A DNA stretch of 64,000 nucleotides, from contig JADCHQ010000012.1 in the NCBI GenBank assembly GCA_020248405.1, positions 18,339 to 82,338 of the forward strand, in the 5' to 3' direction. Below are positions 42,555-54,035 of this stretch, piece after piece (within the stretch, counting starts at the first letter, position 1; the number at the start of each line of letters is the position of its first letter). Origin of the DNA: Rhodocyclaceae bacterium (GTDB lineage: Bacteria; Pseudomonadota; Gammaproteobacteria; Burkholderiales; Ga0077523). The notes under the pieces were generated by a model. It was not told the origin of the DNA. It ran no database searches and saw only the letters and a program-made list of their open reading frames with translations. The position numbers and the translations under genes were made by a program.

Positions 42555-42844
42555 GCGCTGTGTTGCACGAGGGCCGGCTGGTCATCTCGGGGCCGGTCAC
42601 GCTGCAGACCGTGGAGGCGCTGGTTGCGCGTGGCGACGCCCTGATCCGCGAGGGCGCTAGGGTAGTGGATCTGTCCGGGGTGGCGGAGGTGGATTCGGCG
42701 GCGCTCGCCATGTTGCTCCACTGGATCCGCGCCGCCCGTGGCGCCGGCCGCACGCTGGCTGTGGACCACGCCCCGGACTCGCTGCGCAGCCTGGCGAGGC
42801 TCTACGACCTGGAAGCGCTCGTGTTTGGCGCGGGAGCGCCTTGA
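42551..42844 (+). CDS. mlaB: STAS-domain protein MlaB
   Basis: A 97-residue STAS domain protein (GARVVDLSGVAEVDSAALAM; LLHWIRAARGAGRTLAVDH), which binds MlaF and stabilises the transporter. The conserved Ser is in VDSAAL. ATG overlaps mlaC, and its stop overlaps the TTG start of the following ABC ATPase. Confidence 0.88.
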   Translation: MSAVLHEGRLVISGPVTLQTVEALVARGDALIREGARVVDLSGVAEVDSAALAMLLHWIRAARGAGRTLAVDHAPDSLRSLARLYDLEALVFGAGAP

Positions 42845-43752
42845 CCCCAGCCATTGAAGTCAGCGGGCTGGGCAAGCGCTACGGTGGTGTGCAGGCGCTC
42901 GACGGTGTTGACCTTGAGGTGGCGCAGGGCGAGTTCTTCGCGCTTCTGGGCCCCAACGGCGCAGGCAAGACCACCCTGATCAGCATTCTCGCCGGGCTGG
43001 CGCGCCCCGATCGCGGCGAGGCCAGGGTGATGGGCCATCACGTGGTGCGCGACTATCGCGCGGCGCGGCGCGCCCTGGGAGTGGTGCCCCAGGAGTTGGT
43101 GTTCGACCCCTTCTTCACCGTGCGCGAGACGCTGCGCATCCAGAGCGGCTACTTCGGGCTGACCCACAACGACGCCTGGATCGACGAGATCCTCGATCAC
43201 CTGGACCTCACCGCCAAGGCCAACGCCAACATGCGCACCCTTTCCGGGGGCATGAAGCGCCGTGTGCTGGTGGCCCAGGCCCTGGTGCACCGCCCGCCGG
43301 TGATCATCCTCGACGAACCCACCGCCGGCGTGGACGTGGAATTGCGCCAGGGTCTGTGGGCCTTCATCCGGCGCTTGAATCAGGCCGGTCACACCATCGT
43401 GCTAACCACTCACTACCTGGAGGAGGCCGAGACCCTGTGCTCGCGGGTGGCCATGCTCAAGTCGGGGCGGGTGGTGGCGTTGGACACCACGGCCAACCTG
43501 CTCGCGGGGTTGTCGGGCGTGCACCTCAAGGTGCGGCTCGAACCCGACCGCCTGCCCGAGGCGCTGCGCGCCCGGGCCCTGCCGGTCTCGGGCGGACTCC
43601 AGGTGATTGCCCTGGAACGCGCCGCCCTGGTGGCCGACGCGCTGGCAGCGCTGCGCGCCGAAGGCATCCAGGTGCTGGATGTGCAGCTCGAGCAGCCCGA
43701 CCTCGAAGAGGCTTTCCTGCGGCTGGTGGGGCGCGAGGAGCGCGCGGCGTGA
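42841..43752 (+). CDS. ABC-2 exporter ATP-binding protein (YadG-like)
   Basis: A 303-residue ABC ATPase with an extra C-terminal domain of about 70 residues. Walker [17 protein letters not shown], signature LSGGMKRRVLVAQALVH, Walker B VIILDEPTAGVDVE and H-loop LTTHYLEEAE are intact. It resembles YadG of E. coli and NodI-type exporters. TTG start overlaps the mlaB stop; its own stop overlaps the permease GTG. The substrate is unknown. In betaproteobacteria this pair commonly sits between mla and bolA-murA, so an envelope role is likely. Confidence 0.88.
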   Translation: MTPAIEVSGLGKRYGGVQALDGVDLEVAQGEFFALLGPNGAGKTTLISILAGLARPDRGEARVMGHHVVRDYRAARRALGVVPQELVFDPFFTVRETLRIQSGYFGLTHNDAWIDEILDHLDLTAKANANMRTLSGGMKRRVLVAQALVHRPPVIILDEPTAGVDVELRQGLWAFIRRLNQAGHTIVLTTHYLEEAETLCSRVAMLKSGRVVALDTTANLLAGLSGVHLKVRLEPDRLPEALRARALPVSGGLQVIALERAALVADALAALRAEGIQVLDVQLEQPDLEEAFLRLVGREERAA

Positions 43753-44504
43753 GCGGTTTTCTGACCCTGTTGCGCAAGGAGCTGCTGCGCTTCTGGAAGG
43801 TGGCCTTCCAGACCGTCGCCGCGCCCATCCTCACCGCGGCGCTCTATCTGCTGGTGTTCTCCCACGTGTTGGAGGCTCACGTGCAGGTCTATCCGGGTGT
43901 TTCCTACACTGCCTTCCTGGTGCCTGGGCTGGCGATGATGTCGTTGCTGCAAAACGCGTTTGCCAATACCTCTTCGTCGCTGATCCAGTCCAAGATCACC
44001 GGCAACATCGTGTTCGTGCTGCTCACGCCCCTGTCCCATGCCGAGCTGTACTGGGCCTACATCTGCGCCGCCGTGGTGCGCGGGGTGATGGTGGGGGCCG
44101 GCGTGTTCGCCGTTACCCTCATCACCGGGCCGGTGCCCTTGCCTCATCCGCTGTGGGCGGCGGCCTTCGCTGTGCTTGGCGGGGGCATCCTGGGCGCTCT
44201 TGGGCTCATCGCCGGCATCTGGGCGGACAAGTTCGACCAGCTGGCGGCTTTCCAAAACTTCGTCATCGTGCCGCTCACGTTCCTCTCGGGGGTGTTCTAC
44301 TCGGTGCACTCCCTGCCGCCCTTCTGGCAGGCCGCCTCCCACCTCAACCCGTTCTTCTACATGATCGACGGCTTTCGCTACGGCTTCTTCGGCGTGTCCG
44401 ACATCGCGCCGCTTACCGGCCTTTGCATTGTGGGGGCTACTTTCGGCGGCTTATCATTCGTCTCGCTGCGGTTGCTGCGCAGCGGCTGGAAACTGCGCTC
44501 CTGA
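43749..44504 (+). CDS. ABC-2 exporter permease (YadH-like)
   Basis: A 251-residue ABC-2 permease with six hydrophobic segments and the typical C-terminal signature FLSGVFYSVHSLPPFWQAAS followed by HLNPFFYMIDGFRYGFFG. It pairs with the ATPase gene whose stop it overlaps (GTGA). Resembles YadH/NodJ. Substrate unknown. Confidence 0.9.
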   Translation: MSGFLTLLRKELLRFWKVAFQTVAAPILTAALYLLVFSHVLEAHVQVYPGVSYTAFLVPGLAMMSLLQNAFANTSSSLIQSKITGNIVFVLLTPLSHAELYWAYICAAVVRGVMVGAGVFAVTLITGPVPLPHPLWAAAFAVLGGGILGALGLIAGIWADKFDQLAAFQNFVIVPLTFLSGVFYSVHSLPPFWQAASHLNPFFYMIDGFRYGFFGVSDIAPLTGLCIVGATFGGLSFVSLRLLRSGWKLRS

Positions 44505-44547
44505 AGGCCCCCGCGAGCGCGCCCTCTCCCCTCTTTCGGTTCGCCCC

Positions 44548-44787
44548 ATGCTCAGTCCCGACACCGTCCGCCAGTACATCGCCGACAACCTGCCCTGCGA
44601 ACACCTTGAAGTGAGCGGCGATGGCGCGCACTTCGAGGCCGTGATCGTGAGCACCCAGTTCACAGGCAAGAACCGCGTGCAACGCCATCAGGAGGTCTAC
44701 AAGGCTTTGGGCGAACGCATGCGCGAGGAGATTCACGCCCTGTCCATGCAGACCCTCACGCCGGACGAGTGGCGCGCGCGGGGCTGA
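44548..44787 (+). CDS. BolA/IbaG family protein
   Basis: A 79-residue BolA-fold protein with the conserved His in RHQEVYKALG and the loop between beta strands carrying DGAHFEAVIVS. IbaG-type BolA proteins pair with monothiol glutaredoxins to handle iron-sulfur clusters and are usually encoded just before murA, as here. The ATG follows the permease stop by about 43 bases. Confidence 0.9.
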   Translation: MLSPDTVRQYIADNLPCEHLEVSGDGAHFEAVIVSTQFTGKNRVQRHQEVYKALGERMREEIHALSMQTLTPDEWRARG

Positions 44788-46050
<1,263 letters not shown>

Positions 46051-46066
46051 GGGCGCCTTCGCGCCC
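46051..46066 (+). other. Small GC hairpin after murA
   Basis: GGGCGC-CTTC-GCGCCC immediately after the murA stop. There is no T tract, so it is not a classical terminator. It could slow polymerase or mark the 3' end before hisG, and TAGAAT nine bases further on could be a -10 element for hisG. Confidence 0.3.
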
Positions 46067-46113
46067 GGCTCCGGTAGAATCCGCTCCCCTTTGCCACACC
46101 CGCCGCGCTCGCC

Positions 46114-46773
46114 GTGAAAGGCATCACCATTGCCCTGTCCAAGGGCCGCATCTTCGAGGAAACCGCGCCCTTGCTGGCGGCCGCGGGCATTCGCGCGGCC
46201 GAGGACCCGGAGCGCTCGCGCAAGCTGATTCTCCCCACCAACCGGTCCGATGTGCGTATTCTCATCGTGCGTGCCTCGGATGTGCCCACCTATGTCCAGC
46301 ACGGTGCCGCCGACCTGGGGATCGCCGGCCGTGACGTGCTCATGGAACATGGCGGCGCCGGCCTGTATCAGCCGCTCGACCTGGGCATCGCCCGCTGCCG
46401 GATGATGGTGGCCGTGCCAGAAGGCTTCGATTACGCCCTGGCGGTGAAACAGGGGGCCCGGCTGCGGGTGGCCACCAAGTACCTGCGCACTGCCAGCGAG
46501 CACTTCGCTGCCAAAGGGGTGCACGTGGAGCTCATCAAGCTGTACGGCTCCATGGAATTGGCGCCGCTGGTGGGCCTGGCGGACGCCATCGTCGATCTGG
46601 TCTCCAGCGGCAACACGCTGCGCGCCAATCATTTGGTGGCAGTGGAGGAAATAGCGCCGGTGTCGGCGCGGCTGGTGGTGAACCAGGCCGCGCTCAAGCT
46701 GCGGCGCCCGTTGCTGCAGCCGGTGATCGAAGCCTTCGCCACCGCCGTGCGCACGGCCGCGGAGGCGGCATGA
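46114..46773 (+). CDS. hisG: ATP phosphoribosyltransferase HisG (short form)
   Basis: A 219-residue short-form HisG, which joins ATP to PRPP in the first step of histidine synthesis. Visible: [10 protein letters not shown] at the start and the PRPP loop [15 protein letters not shown]. It lacks the C-terminal regulatory domain of long HisG, so it needs HisZ for activity and feedback; no hisZ is in the window. GTG start; the stop overlaps hisD. Confidence 0.95.
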   Translation: MKGITIALSKGRIFEETAPLLAAAGIRAAEDPERSRKLILPTNRSDVRILIVRASDVPTYVQHGAADLGIAGRDVLMEHGGAGLYQPLDLGIARCRMMVAVPEGFDYALAVKQGARLRVATKYLRTASEHFAAKGVHVELIKLYGSMELAPLVGLADAIVDLVSSGNTLRANHLVAVEEIAPVSARLVVNQAALKLRRPLLQPVIEAFATAVRTAAEAA

Positions 46774-48071
46774 ACGTCACGCGCCTCGATTCCTCGGCGC
46801 CTGGCTTCGAGGCCGGGCTTGGCCGCCTGCTGGCATTCGAAGCCAGCCAGGACCCCGGCGTGGAGGACACGGTGCGCGCCATCCTGGCCGATGTGCGGGC
46901 CCGGGGCGACGCGGCGCTGCTGGAATACACGCGCCGTTTCGACCGCGTGCAGGCCGAGTCGGTGGCGGCGCTGGAGATTCCATCGGCAGCGCTGCGCGAC
47001 GCACTCACCACCCTGCCGGCGGCGCGCCGCGAGGCGCTGGAACAGGCAGCGGCGCGCATTCGCCGCTATCACGAGCGTCAGGCAGCCCCCTCATGGTCGT
47101 TCACCGACGAAGACGGCACGGTGCTGGGCCAGCAGGTGACGCCCCTGGACCGGGTGGGCATTTACGTTCCGGGCGGCAAGGCGGCCTATCCCTCCAGCGT
47201 GCTCATGAATGCCTTGCCCGCGCGCGTGGCGGGCGTGGGCGAAGTGGTCATGGTGGTGCCAACACCCGGCGGTGAGCGAAACCCTTTGGTGCTGGCGGCG
47301 GCGGCCCTCGCTGGTGTGGACCGCGTGTTCGCCCTGGGCGGTGCCCAGGCCGTGGCCGCGCTTGCCTGGGGCACTGACACCGTGCCCGCTGTTGACAAGA
47401 TCGTGGGACCGGGCAACGCCTGGGTAGCGGCGGCCAAACGTCAGGTGTTCGGGGTGGTGGGCATCGACATGGTGGCGGGGCCGTCCGAAATCCTCGTCAT
47501 CAGCGACGGCAGCGTGCCAGCCGATTGGCTTGCCATGGATCTGTTTTCCCAGGCCGAGCATGACGAACTGGCCCAGGCGGTGCTTCTCACGCCCGATGCT
47601 GCGCACCTCGAGGCAGTGGCTGCCGCCATGCAGGCGCAGATCGATGCCATGCCGCGCCGCGACGTGATCCGAGCCTCGCTGGAGCGGCGCGGGGCCCTGG
47701 TGAAGGTGCGCGACCTGGCCGAGGCGTGCCGGCTGGCCAACCGCATGGCGCCCGAGCACCTGGAACTGGCGGTGCAAGAGCCTGGCGCGTGGGTCGGTCA
47801 ACTGCGCCACGCCGGCGCCATTTTCATGGGCCGTCACTCCTGCGAGGCCCTGGGGGACTACTGCGCCGGACCCAATCATGTGCTGCCCACGGCGCGCACC
47901 GCGCGTTTCTCCTCGCCCCTGGGTGTGTACGACTTCCAGAAGCGCACCAGCCTGATTCACGCCTCCGCCCGGGGTGCGGCGCGGCTGGGGCTTATTGCCG
48001 GCGAGCTGGCCGATGGCGAGGGTCTGCCGGCCCACGCGGCCTCGGCCCGGCTGCGCGCCGCTGCATCGTGA
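46770..48071 (+). CDS. hisD: Histidinol dehydrogenase HisD
   Basis: A 433-residue zinc enzyme that oxidises histidinol to histidine with two NAD+. Signatures: [52 protein letters not shown] and the zinc/active-site His in [15 protein letters not shown] overlaps hisG, and its TGA overlaps the hisC GTG. Confidence 0.97.
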   Translation: MNVTRLDSSAPGFEAGLGRLLAFEASQDPGVEDTVRAILADVRARGDAALLEYTRRFDRVQAESVAALEIPSAALRDALTTLPAARREALEQAAARIRRYHERQAAPSWSFTDEDGTVLGQQVTPLDRVGIYVPGGKAAYPSSVLMNALPARVAGVGEVVMVVPTPGGERNPLVLAAAALAGVDRVFALGGAQAVAALAWGTDTVPAVDKIVGPGNAWVAAAKRQVFGVVGIDMVAGPSEILVISDGSVPADWLAMDLFSQAEHDELAQAVLLTPDAAHLEAVAAAMQAQIDAMPRRDVIRASLERRGALVKVRDLAEACRLANRMAPEHLELAVQEPGAWVGQLRHAGAIFMGRHSCEALGDYCAGPNHVLPTARTARFSSPLGVYDFQKRTSLIHASARGAARLGLIAGELADGEGLPAHAASARLRAAAS

Positions 48072-49186
48072 CCGATCCCGTTGCCAGCGGTGGCCTCGAC
48101 GGCCCGCTTTCCGCTGCTGCTTCCCCCGCCTCGGTGCTGCGCCCCGAGGTGCTGGCCCAGAGCGCCTACCATGTGGCCGATGCCCGGGGCATGGTGAAGC
48201 TCGATGCCATGGAAAACCCCTACCCGCTGCCCGAAGTGGTGCGCGAGGCGGTGGCAAGGCGGCTGGCGGAGGTGGCGGTGAACCGCTATCCCGACGCCGC
48301 TTGCCATGAACTCAAGCAGCGGCTGCGCGCCGCCGCCGGGGTTCCGGCGGATGCCGGGTTGCTGCTGGGCAACGGGTCGGACGAAATCATCCAGATGCTG
48401 GCCTTGGCCGTGGCGCGGCCTGGCGCGGTGATCCTGGGCGTGGAACCTTCCTTCGTCATGTTCCGGCTGCTGGCGGGCCTGGCCGGGGCGCGTTGGGTGG
48501 GTGTGCCGCTGCGCGCCGATTTCAGCCTGGATGAAACCGCCCTGCAGGAGGCCATCGAGCGCCACCGGCCTGCGCTGGCGCTGCTTGCCTATCCCAACAA
48601 CCCCACGGGCAACCTGTTCGACCGTGCCGTGCTGGAGCGTGTCATCGCCCGGCTACCGGGGCTGGCGGTGGTGGACGAGGCCTATCAAGCCTTCGCTGGC
48701 GACAGCTTCGCCGATGCGCTGGCGCGCTTTCCGAATCTGCTGGTGATGCGGACGCTCTCCAAGCTTGGACTGGCTGGACTGCGGCTGGGCTATCTCATGG
48801 GCAGTCCGGCCTGGATCGGCGAACTGGAAAAACTGCGCCTCCCGTACAACATCAATGCGCTCACCCAGGCGGCGGCCACGGCGATTCTGGAACACCCCGA
48901 GGTGCTCGAAGGCCAGGCCGCGGCGCTGCGCGCGGCGCGCGGCGAACTGGCCGCTGCCCTTGAGCGCCTGCCGGGGGTTACGGTGTTCCCCAGTGCCGCC
49001 AATTTTTTGTTGCTGCGGGTGAAGTCCGCGCCGCGGGTGTTCGATGCGCTGAAGGCGCGCGGCGTGCTGGTGAAGCTGGCCGACGGCAGCCACCCGCTGA
49101 TGGAAGGGTGCCTGCGGGTGACGGTAAGCACCCCGGAGGAGAACCGCTTGTTCCTGCAAGCGCTGGATGAATCCCTGCTGTCATGA
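48068..49186 (+). CDS. hisC: Histidinol-phosphate aminotransferase HisC
   Basis: A 372-residue PLP class II aminotransferase: [13 protein letters not shown] binds the cofactor phosphate, [10 protein letters not shown] and VVDEAYQAF bind the ring, and the Schiff-base Lys is in [18 protein letters not shown] start gives a 30-residue N-terminal extension before the first conserved segment and overlaps the hisD stop. Confidence 0.95.
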   Translation: MTDPVASGGLDGPLSAAASPASVLRPEVLAQSAYHVADARGMVKLDAMENPYPLPEVVREAVARRLAEVAVNRYPDAACHELKQRLRAAAGVPADAGLLLGNGSDEIIQMLALAVARPGAVILGVEPSFVMFRLLAGLAGARWVGVPLRADFSLDETALQEAIERHRPALALLAYPNNPTGNLFDRAVLERVIARLPGLAVVDEAYQAFAGDSFADALARFPNLLVMRTLSKLGLAGLRLGYLMGSPAWIGELEKLRLPYNINALTQAAATAILEHPEVLEGQAAALRAARGELAAALERLPGVTVFPSAANFLLLRVKSAPRVFDALKARGVLVKLADGSHPLMEGCLRVTVSTPEENRLFLQALDESLLS

Positions 49187-49800
49187 GTACCGCCATGTCC
49201 CACACTTCCCCCATCCGCCGCGCTGAAGTGGAACGCGCCACGCTGGAGACGCGCATCCGCGCCGGCATTGCGCTGGAAGGCAGCGGCCGCGCGCAATTGT
49301 CCACCGGCATCGGTTTCTTCGACCACATGCTCGAGCAGATCGCCCGCCATGGACTGTTCGACCTGGAGATCGAGGCCAGCGGCGATCTGCACGTGGATGG
49401 TCACCACACTGTGGAGGACGTGGGCATCACCCTGGGCCAGGCCTTCGCGAAGGCCGTGGGCGACAAGGAGGGTGTGCGCCGCTATGGCCACGCTTATGTG
49501 CCGTTGGACGAGGCGCTCTCGCGGGTGGTGGTGGACCTCTCCGGCCGGCCGGGCCTGCAATTTCGCGGTGAGTTCACCCGCGCCATGATCGGCACCCTCG
49601 AAACCCAGCTTGTGTATGAATTTTTCCAGGGTTTCGTGAATCACGCCGCGGTCACGCTGCATGTGGACATGCTCCATGGCGTGAATGCCCATCACCAGTG
49701 CGAAACCGTGTTCAAGGCCTTCGGCCGGGCGCTGCGCATGGCCGTGGAACTGGATCCGCGCGCCGCCGGTGTGCTGCCCTCCACCAAGGGCAGTTTGTAG
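49183..49800 (+). CDS. hisB: Imidazoleglycerol-phosphate dehydratase HisB
   Basis: A 205-residue monofunctional dehydratase (no phosphatase domain, unlike E. coli). The two manganese-binding motifs are [15 protein letters not shown] and [15 protein letters not shown], and [15 protein letters not shown] is typical. ATG overlaps the hisC stop. Confidence 0.97.
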   Translation: MSTAMSHTSPIRRAEVERATLETRIRAGIALEGSGRAQLSTGIGFFDHMLEQIARHGLFDLEIEASGDLHVDGHHTVEDVGITLGQAFAKAVGDKEGVRRYGHAYVPLDEALSRVVVDLSGRPGLQFRGEFTRAMIGTLETQLVYEFFQGFVNHAAVTLHVDMLHGVNAHHQCETVFKAFGRALRMAVELDPRAAGVLPSTKGSL

Positions 49801-49804
49801 CGCC

Positions 49805-50452
49805 ATGGACGTGGCGGTGGTGGACTATGGAATGGGTAACCTGCGCTCAGTGGCGAAGGCCCTTGAGCACGTGGCCCCGGGCTGCGTGGTGCGGGTTACG
49901 GACCGGCCAGAGGAGATCGATGCCGCGGAGCGGGTGGTTTTTCCCGGGCAAGGCGCCATGCCCGATTGCATGCGTGAGCTGGATGCCCGGGGATTGCGCG
50001 CGGCGGTGCTGCACGCCGCCGCCCACAAGCCCTTCCTGGGCATCTGCATCGGGCTGCAGATGCTGTTTGAACGCAGTGAAGAAGGCCACGTGGCGGGGTT
50101 GGGAATTCTTCCTGGCCGGGTGCGGCGCTTTGCGGCCGAGGGCCTGGTGGCCGCCGATGGTCGGCGCCTGAAGGTGCCCCACATGGGCTGGAACCGTGTG
50201 CACCAGGCCCGGGCGCATCCGCTTTGGGCTGGAATCCCGGAGGGTGAGCGCTTCTATTTCGTGCACAGTTATGTGGTCGAGCCGGCCGATCCGGAGCTGG
50301 TGGCCGGCACCACTGACTACCCCGGGCCGTTTACCTGCGCTGTGGCGAAGGCTAGACTGTTCGCCGTTCAGTTCCATCCCGAAAAAAGTCATGCTGGCGG
50401 ACTGAAGCTGCTGTCCAATTTCATGTCCTGGGATCCTGAATCGTCCCGGTGA
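49805..50452 (+). CDS. hisH: Imidazole glycerol phosphate synthase glutaminase subunit HisH
   Basis: A 215-residue class I glutamine amidotransferase that feeds ammonia to HisF. Catalytic Cys 81 in [16 protein letters not shown] and the His/Glu pair in [12 protein letters not shown] are intact. ATG begins four bases after hisB. Confidence 0.97.
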   Translation: MDVAVVDYGMGNLRSVAKALEHVAPGCVVRVTDRPEEIDAAERVVFPGQGAMPDCMRELDARGLRAAVLHAAAHKPFLGICIGLQMLFERSEEGHVAGLGILPGRVRRFAAEGLVAADGRRLKVPHMGWNRVHQARAHPLWAGIPEGERFYFVHSYVVEPADPELVAGTTDYPGPFTCAVAKARLFAVQFHPEKSHAGGLKLLSNFMSWDPESSR

Positions 50453-50529
50453 CCGCAAACGGATCGCCTGCCCCGTCCCCCCACCGCCTTCATGCCGCAC
50501 CGCGCGGCAGCAAAACGCCCAGGCACCCC

Positions 50530-51270
50530 ATGCTCATCATCCCGGCCATCGACCTCAAGGACGGTCACTGCGTCCGTTTGCGCCAAGGCGAGATGGACCG
50601 CGCCACGGTGTTTTCCGAAGATCCGGGCGCCATGGCGCGCCATTGGGTCGATCAGGGGGCGCGCCGCCTGCATCTGGTTGACCTCAATGGCGCCGTGGCC
50701 GGGCGGCCGCTCAATGAGCCGGCTGTGAAAGCCATCCTGCGCTCGGTGGGCGACAGCATTCCCGTGCAGTTGGGCGGCGGCATACGCGACCTCGACACCA
50801 TCGAGCGCTATCTCGACGACGGCATCTCGTACGTGATCATCGGCACGGCCGCCGTCAAGACCCCGGGTTTCCTGCACGACGCCTGTTACGCGTTTCCGGG
50901 CCACATCATGGTCGGCCTCGACTGCCGCGACGGCAAAGTGGCGGTGGAGGGGTGGTCCAAGCTCACCGGCCATGATGCGCTCGACCTGGCGCTCAAGTTC
51001 CAGGACTACGGCGTGGAGGCCATCATCCATACCGATATCGGGCGTGACGGCATGATGAACGGGGTCAACGTGGAGGCTACCGTGGCGCTCGCACGGCAGT
51101 TGTCGGTGCCTGTCATTGCCAGTGGCGGTGTCACCGACCTGGAGGACGTGCGCCGACTGTGCGCGGTGCAGTTCGAGGGTATCAACGGCGCCATCGCCGG
51201 TAGAGCGCTCTACGAGGGCCGGCTCGATCTGGCGGCGGCCCAGAAGCTTGCCGACGAGCTGGGCGGCTGA
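50530..51270 (+). CDS. hisA: HisA phosphoribosyl isomerase
   Basis: A 246-residue TIM barrel. Catalytic Asp 8 in [15 protein letters not shown]; the second catalytic Asp is in [15 protein letters not shown]. It isomerises ProFAR to PRFAR. A 77-base gap separates it from hisH. The ATG chosen begins the conserved MLIIPAIDL; the longer frame upstream has no family match. Confidence 0.96.
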   Translation: MLIIPAIDLKDGHCVRLRQGEMDRATVFSEDPGAMARHWVDQGARRLHLVDLNGAVAGRPLNEPAVKAILRSVGDSIPVQLGGGIRDLDTIERYLDDGISYVIIGTAAVKTPGFLHDACYAFPGHIMVGLDCRDGKVAVEGWSKLTGHDALDLALKFQDYGVEAIIHTDIGRDGMMNGVNVEATVALARQLSVPVIASGGVTDLEDVRRLCAVQFEGINGAIAGRALYEGRLDLAAAQKLADELGG

Positions 51271-51313
51271 CGCGTCCGCACCAGCGCCACGCGCTCTGCG
51301 CCGCCATCCCACC

Positions 51314-52090
51314 ATGGGCCTTGCCACCCGCATCATTCCTTGCCTGGACGTGGACCGCGGCCGCGTGGTGAAAGGCGTCAATTTCACGGGCCTGCGCGAC
51401 GCGGGCGATCCGGTGGAGGTGGCGCGCCGCTACGACGAACAGGGCGCCGACGAGATCGCCTTCCTCGACATCACCGCCAGCTCCGATGGGCGCAACACCA
51501 TCGTGCACGTGGTGGAGCAGGTGGCAGAGCAGGTGTTCATCCCGCTCACCGTGGGCGGCGGGGTTCGCAGCGTGGCCGATATCCGTCGCCTTCTCAACGC
51601 CGGCGCCGACAAGGTGAGCATCAACACCGCCGCAGTGCAGGACCCAGGGTTCGTGGCCGAGGCGTCGGGTTTTTTCGGCGCACAGTGCATCGTTGTGGCG
51701 GTGGATGCGAAGCGCGTGCCCGGCGAAGGTGCGCCGCGCTGGGAAGTGTTCACCCACGGCGGCCGCCGTGGCACGGGTCTGGATGCCGTGCTCTGGGGCC
51801 GGCGCATGCAGGCCGCGGGCGCGGGCGAGATTCTGCTCACCAGCATGGATCGGGACGGCACTCGCCAGGGCTTCGACCTGGAGTTGACACGGGCGTTTTC
51901 CGACGCCCTCGATGTGCCCATCATCGCCAGCGGTGGTGTTGGCACGCTGGAGCATCTGGCCGACGGAGTGTGCCAGGGCCGTGCCGACGCGGTATTGGCG
52001 GCCAGCATTTTCCATTATGGCGAGCACACCATCGGTGCGGCCAAGCGCTTTCTGGCCGCCCGCGGCATCGAGGTGAGGCAGGTGCCATGA
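51314..52090 (+). CDS. hisF: Imidazole glycerol phosphate synthase cyclase subunit HisF
   Basis: A 258-residue TIM barrel that closes the imidazole ring and releases AICAR. Catalytic Asp is in [15 protein letters not shown] (D12) and the second in [14 protein letters not shown]. Its stop overlaps the hisI ATG. Confidence 0.97.
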   Translation: MGLATRIIPCLDVDRGRVVKGVNFTGLRDAGDPVEVARRYDEQGADEIAFLDITASSDGRNTIVHVVEQVAEQVFIPLTVGGGVRSVADIRRLLNAGADKVSINTAAVQDPGFVAEASGFFGAQCIVVAVDAKRVPGEGAPRWEVFTHGGRRGTGLDAVLWGRRMQAAGAGEILLTSMDRDGTRQGFDLELTRAFSDALDVPIIASGGVGTLEHLADGVCQGRADAVLAASIFHYGEHTIGAAKRFLAARGIEVRQVP

Positions 52091-52497
52091 GCGACTGGCT
52101 CGATGAAGTGAAATGGGATGCCGCCGGGCTCGTACCTGCCATCGCTCAGGATGTCCACAGCGGACGGGTGCTGATGGTGGCGTGGATGAACCGCGAGGCT
52201 CTTGCGCGCACCGCCAGCACCGGTGAAGCGCACTACTGGTCGCGCTCGCGCGGCCGTCCTTGGCACAAGGGCGAGGAATCGGGCCATGTGCAGCGCGTTC
52301 GAGAGTTGCGACTGGACTGCGACGGCGACGTTATCCTGCTGGCGGTGGAGCAGGCTGGCGGCATTGCCTGCCACACCGGCAGGGAGCACTGCTTCTTCCG
52401 CCGCTTGCGCGGCGAGGTCTGGGAAAGCACCGAGCCGGTGTTGCAGGACCCGGCGCGCATCTACGGCAAGCCGGCGACCAACTCGGGTGTGGCGTGA
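52087..52497 (+). CDS. hisI: Phosphoribosyl-AMP cyclohydrolase HisI
   Basis: A 136-residue zinc-dependent cyclohydrolase, separate from HisE. It has [20 protein letters not shown], the metal-binding [10 protein letters not shown] and the Cys/His pair in [16 protein letters not shown]. It overlaps hisF at its start and hisE at its stop. Confidence 0.96.
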   Translation: MSDWLDEVKWDAAGLVPAIAQDVHSGRVLMVAWMNREALARTASTGEAHYWSRSRGRPWHKGEESGHVQRVRELRLDCDGDVILLAVEQAGGIACHTGREHCFFRRLRGEVWESTEPVLQDPARIYGKPATNSGVA

Positions 52498-52823
52498 ACG
52501 AGCTCTCCAGCGTGCTGCAGCGCCTGTCGCAGACTCTCGAGGCGCGAAAAGGCGCCGACCCGGGCAGCTCCTACGTGGCCGGGCTGTATGCGCGCGGCAC
52601 CGACGCCATCCTCAAGAAGATCGGCGAGGAGGCCACCGAGACCGTTCTGGCCGCCAAGGGTGGTGATAAACTCCAGCTTGTTCGCGAGACAGCCGACCTT
52701 TGGTTCCATTGCCTGGTCATGCTAGCCCACGCCGGGCTCGGCCCGGAAGACGTGCTCGTGGAACTGCAGCGCCGCGAGGGCACGTCTGGCATCGACGAGA
52801 AGGCGTCGCGGACGAGCCCCTGA
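52494..52823 (+). CDS. hisE: Phosphoribosyl-ATP pyrophosphatase HisE
   Basis: A 109-residue all-helical MazG-like pyrophosphatase with the metal-binding motif [15 protein letters not shown] and [17 protein letters not shown] start overlaps hisI (GTGA). Last gene of the his run proper. Confidence 0.94.
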   Translation: MNELSSVLQRLSQTLEARKGADPGSSYVAGLYARGTDAILKKIGEEATETVLAAKGGDKLQLVRETADLWFHCLVMLAHAGLGPEDVLVELQRREGTSGIDEKASRTSP

Positions 52824-52857
52824 AGCGCCCGGTTCCCGGGCGCGGCCAGCCACGAAG

Positions 52858-53214
52858 ATGAGCACCGACAACTGCATTTTCTGCAAGATCGTCCTCGGCG
52901 AGATTCCATGCCGCAAGGTCTACGAAGACGATGAACTGTTGGCATTCCACGATATCCACCCGGTGGCGCCCGTGCATTTTCTGGTGGTGACCAAGGAGCA
53001 TATCGACTCCATGGCGCACCTCGACACGCGCCACGCGGGGGTGATGGGGCGCATGATGGTAATGGTGCATGGCCTTGCGGCGCAGCAGGGTTCCACTGAC
53101 GGTTTTCGCATCGTTTGCAATACCGGGCGGGTGGGCCGCCAGGATGTTTTTCACCTGCACGTGCATGTGCTCGGAGGGCCCGGGCCGCTGCCGGGCATGA
53201 TCGCGCGAGCCTGA
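52858..53214 (+). CDS. HIT-family (HINT-type) nucleotide-binding protein
   Basis: A 118-residue histidine-triad protein with HLHVH at 99-103 (catalytic His in the middle) and the N-terminal [14 protein letters not shown] with a CxxC. Such proteins hydrolyse adenosine phosphoramidates. Its place between hisE and tatA is common in betaproteobacteria; a role in histidine synthesis is not shown. Confidence 0.92.
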   Translation: MSTDNCIFCKIVLGEIPCRKVYEDDELLAFHDIHPVAPVHFLVVTKEHIDSMAHLDTRHAGVMGRMMVMVHGLAAQQGSTDGFRIVCNTGRVGRQDVFHLHVHVLGGPGPLPGMIARA

Positions 53215-53245
53215 TTGGCGCGCGCTTCGCAAAAGGAGAATTGCA

Positions 53246-53470
53246 ATGGGTAGCTTCAGCATCTGGCATTGGCTGATCGTTCTGGTGGTGGTGGTGCTCA
53301 TCTTCGGCACCAAGAAGCTGCGCAACCTCGGCCAGGATCTGGGCGGTGCCGTGAAGGGCTTCAAGGAAGGCATGAAGGGCGACGAGGACGCCAAGGCAGC
53401 CGGCAAGCTCGAAAGCGCCGGCGCGGGCCAGACCATCGACGCCGAGGTCAAGGACAAGTCCAGGTCCTAA
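53246..53470 (+). CDS. tatA: Sec-independent translocase subunit TatA
   Basis: A 74-residue TatA: one membrane helix ([19 protein letters not shown]), the hinge [14 protein letters not shown] and an amphipathic helix, then a polar tail. It forms the variable pore of the twin-arginine pathway. AGGAG lies nine bases before the ATG. Confidence 0.95.
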   Translation: MGSFSIWHWLIVLVVVVLIFGTKKLRNLGQDLGGAVKGFKEGMKGDEDAKAAGKLESAGAGQTIDAEVKDKSRS

Positions 53471-53492
53471 GGCAGGCCGCGCGGGAGAGGGT

Positions 53493-53990
53493 GTGTTCGA
53501 TTTCAGTTTCGGCGAGTTGATGGTCATCGGCGTGGTGGCGCTGGTGGTCATCGGGCCGGAGAAGCTTCCCAAGGTGGCGCGCACCGGCGGGGCGCTTTTC
53601 GGGCGCTTGCAGCGCTACGTCTCGGACGTGAAGGCCGACATCAATCGCGAGATCGAAGCCTCCGAGCTGAAGGAATTGCAGTCCACCATGAATGACGCCG
53701 CGCAGTCTATCCAGCAGACGGTCAGTTCCCAGGCAACCGAGATCCAGCAGGAGATTCGCAAGACCGAAGAAGAATTCAACCGCCTTTCCAACCCGCTGTT
53801 GCACTTTGGGTTGGCTGGCTCTGGCGCCACGGGGGCTGGCGCGGCCGCCGGGGGTGCGGACGAACCAGCCGTGGGGCCTGCGGGCACTGAGCCCGAGGCG
53901 TCTGCGCAGCTTGAGCTCGGACTTGGCACGGCGGATGCCGCCGCGGCTGCGGAAACCCCCCCACCCCCAAACTCGCTGCGACAGGCCTAG
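53493..53990 (+). CDS. tatB: Sec-independent translocase subunit TatB
   Basis: A 165-residue TatB: FDFSFGELMVIGVVALVVIG membrane helix, GPEKLPKVARTGG, a long amphipathic/coiled helix, and an Ala/Pro/Glu-rich tail. GTG start after GGGAGAGG. It works with TatC in signal-peptide recognition. Confidence 0.93.
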   Translation: MFDFSFGELMVIGVVALVVIGPEKLPKVARTGGALFGRLQRYVSDVKADINREIEASELKELQSTMNDAAQSIQQTVSSQATEIQQEIRKTEEEFNRLSNPLLHFGLAGSGATGAGAAAGGADEPAVGPAGTEPEASAQLELGLGTADAAAAAETPPPPNSLRQA

Positions 53991-54035
53991 GGCGATAGCC
54001 ACCCGGTATCGCCCGTCCGGCCGCGGACGCAGTCC

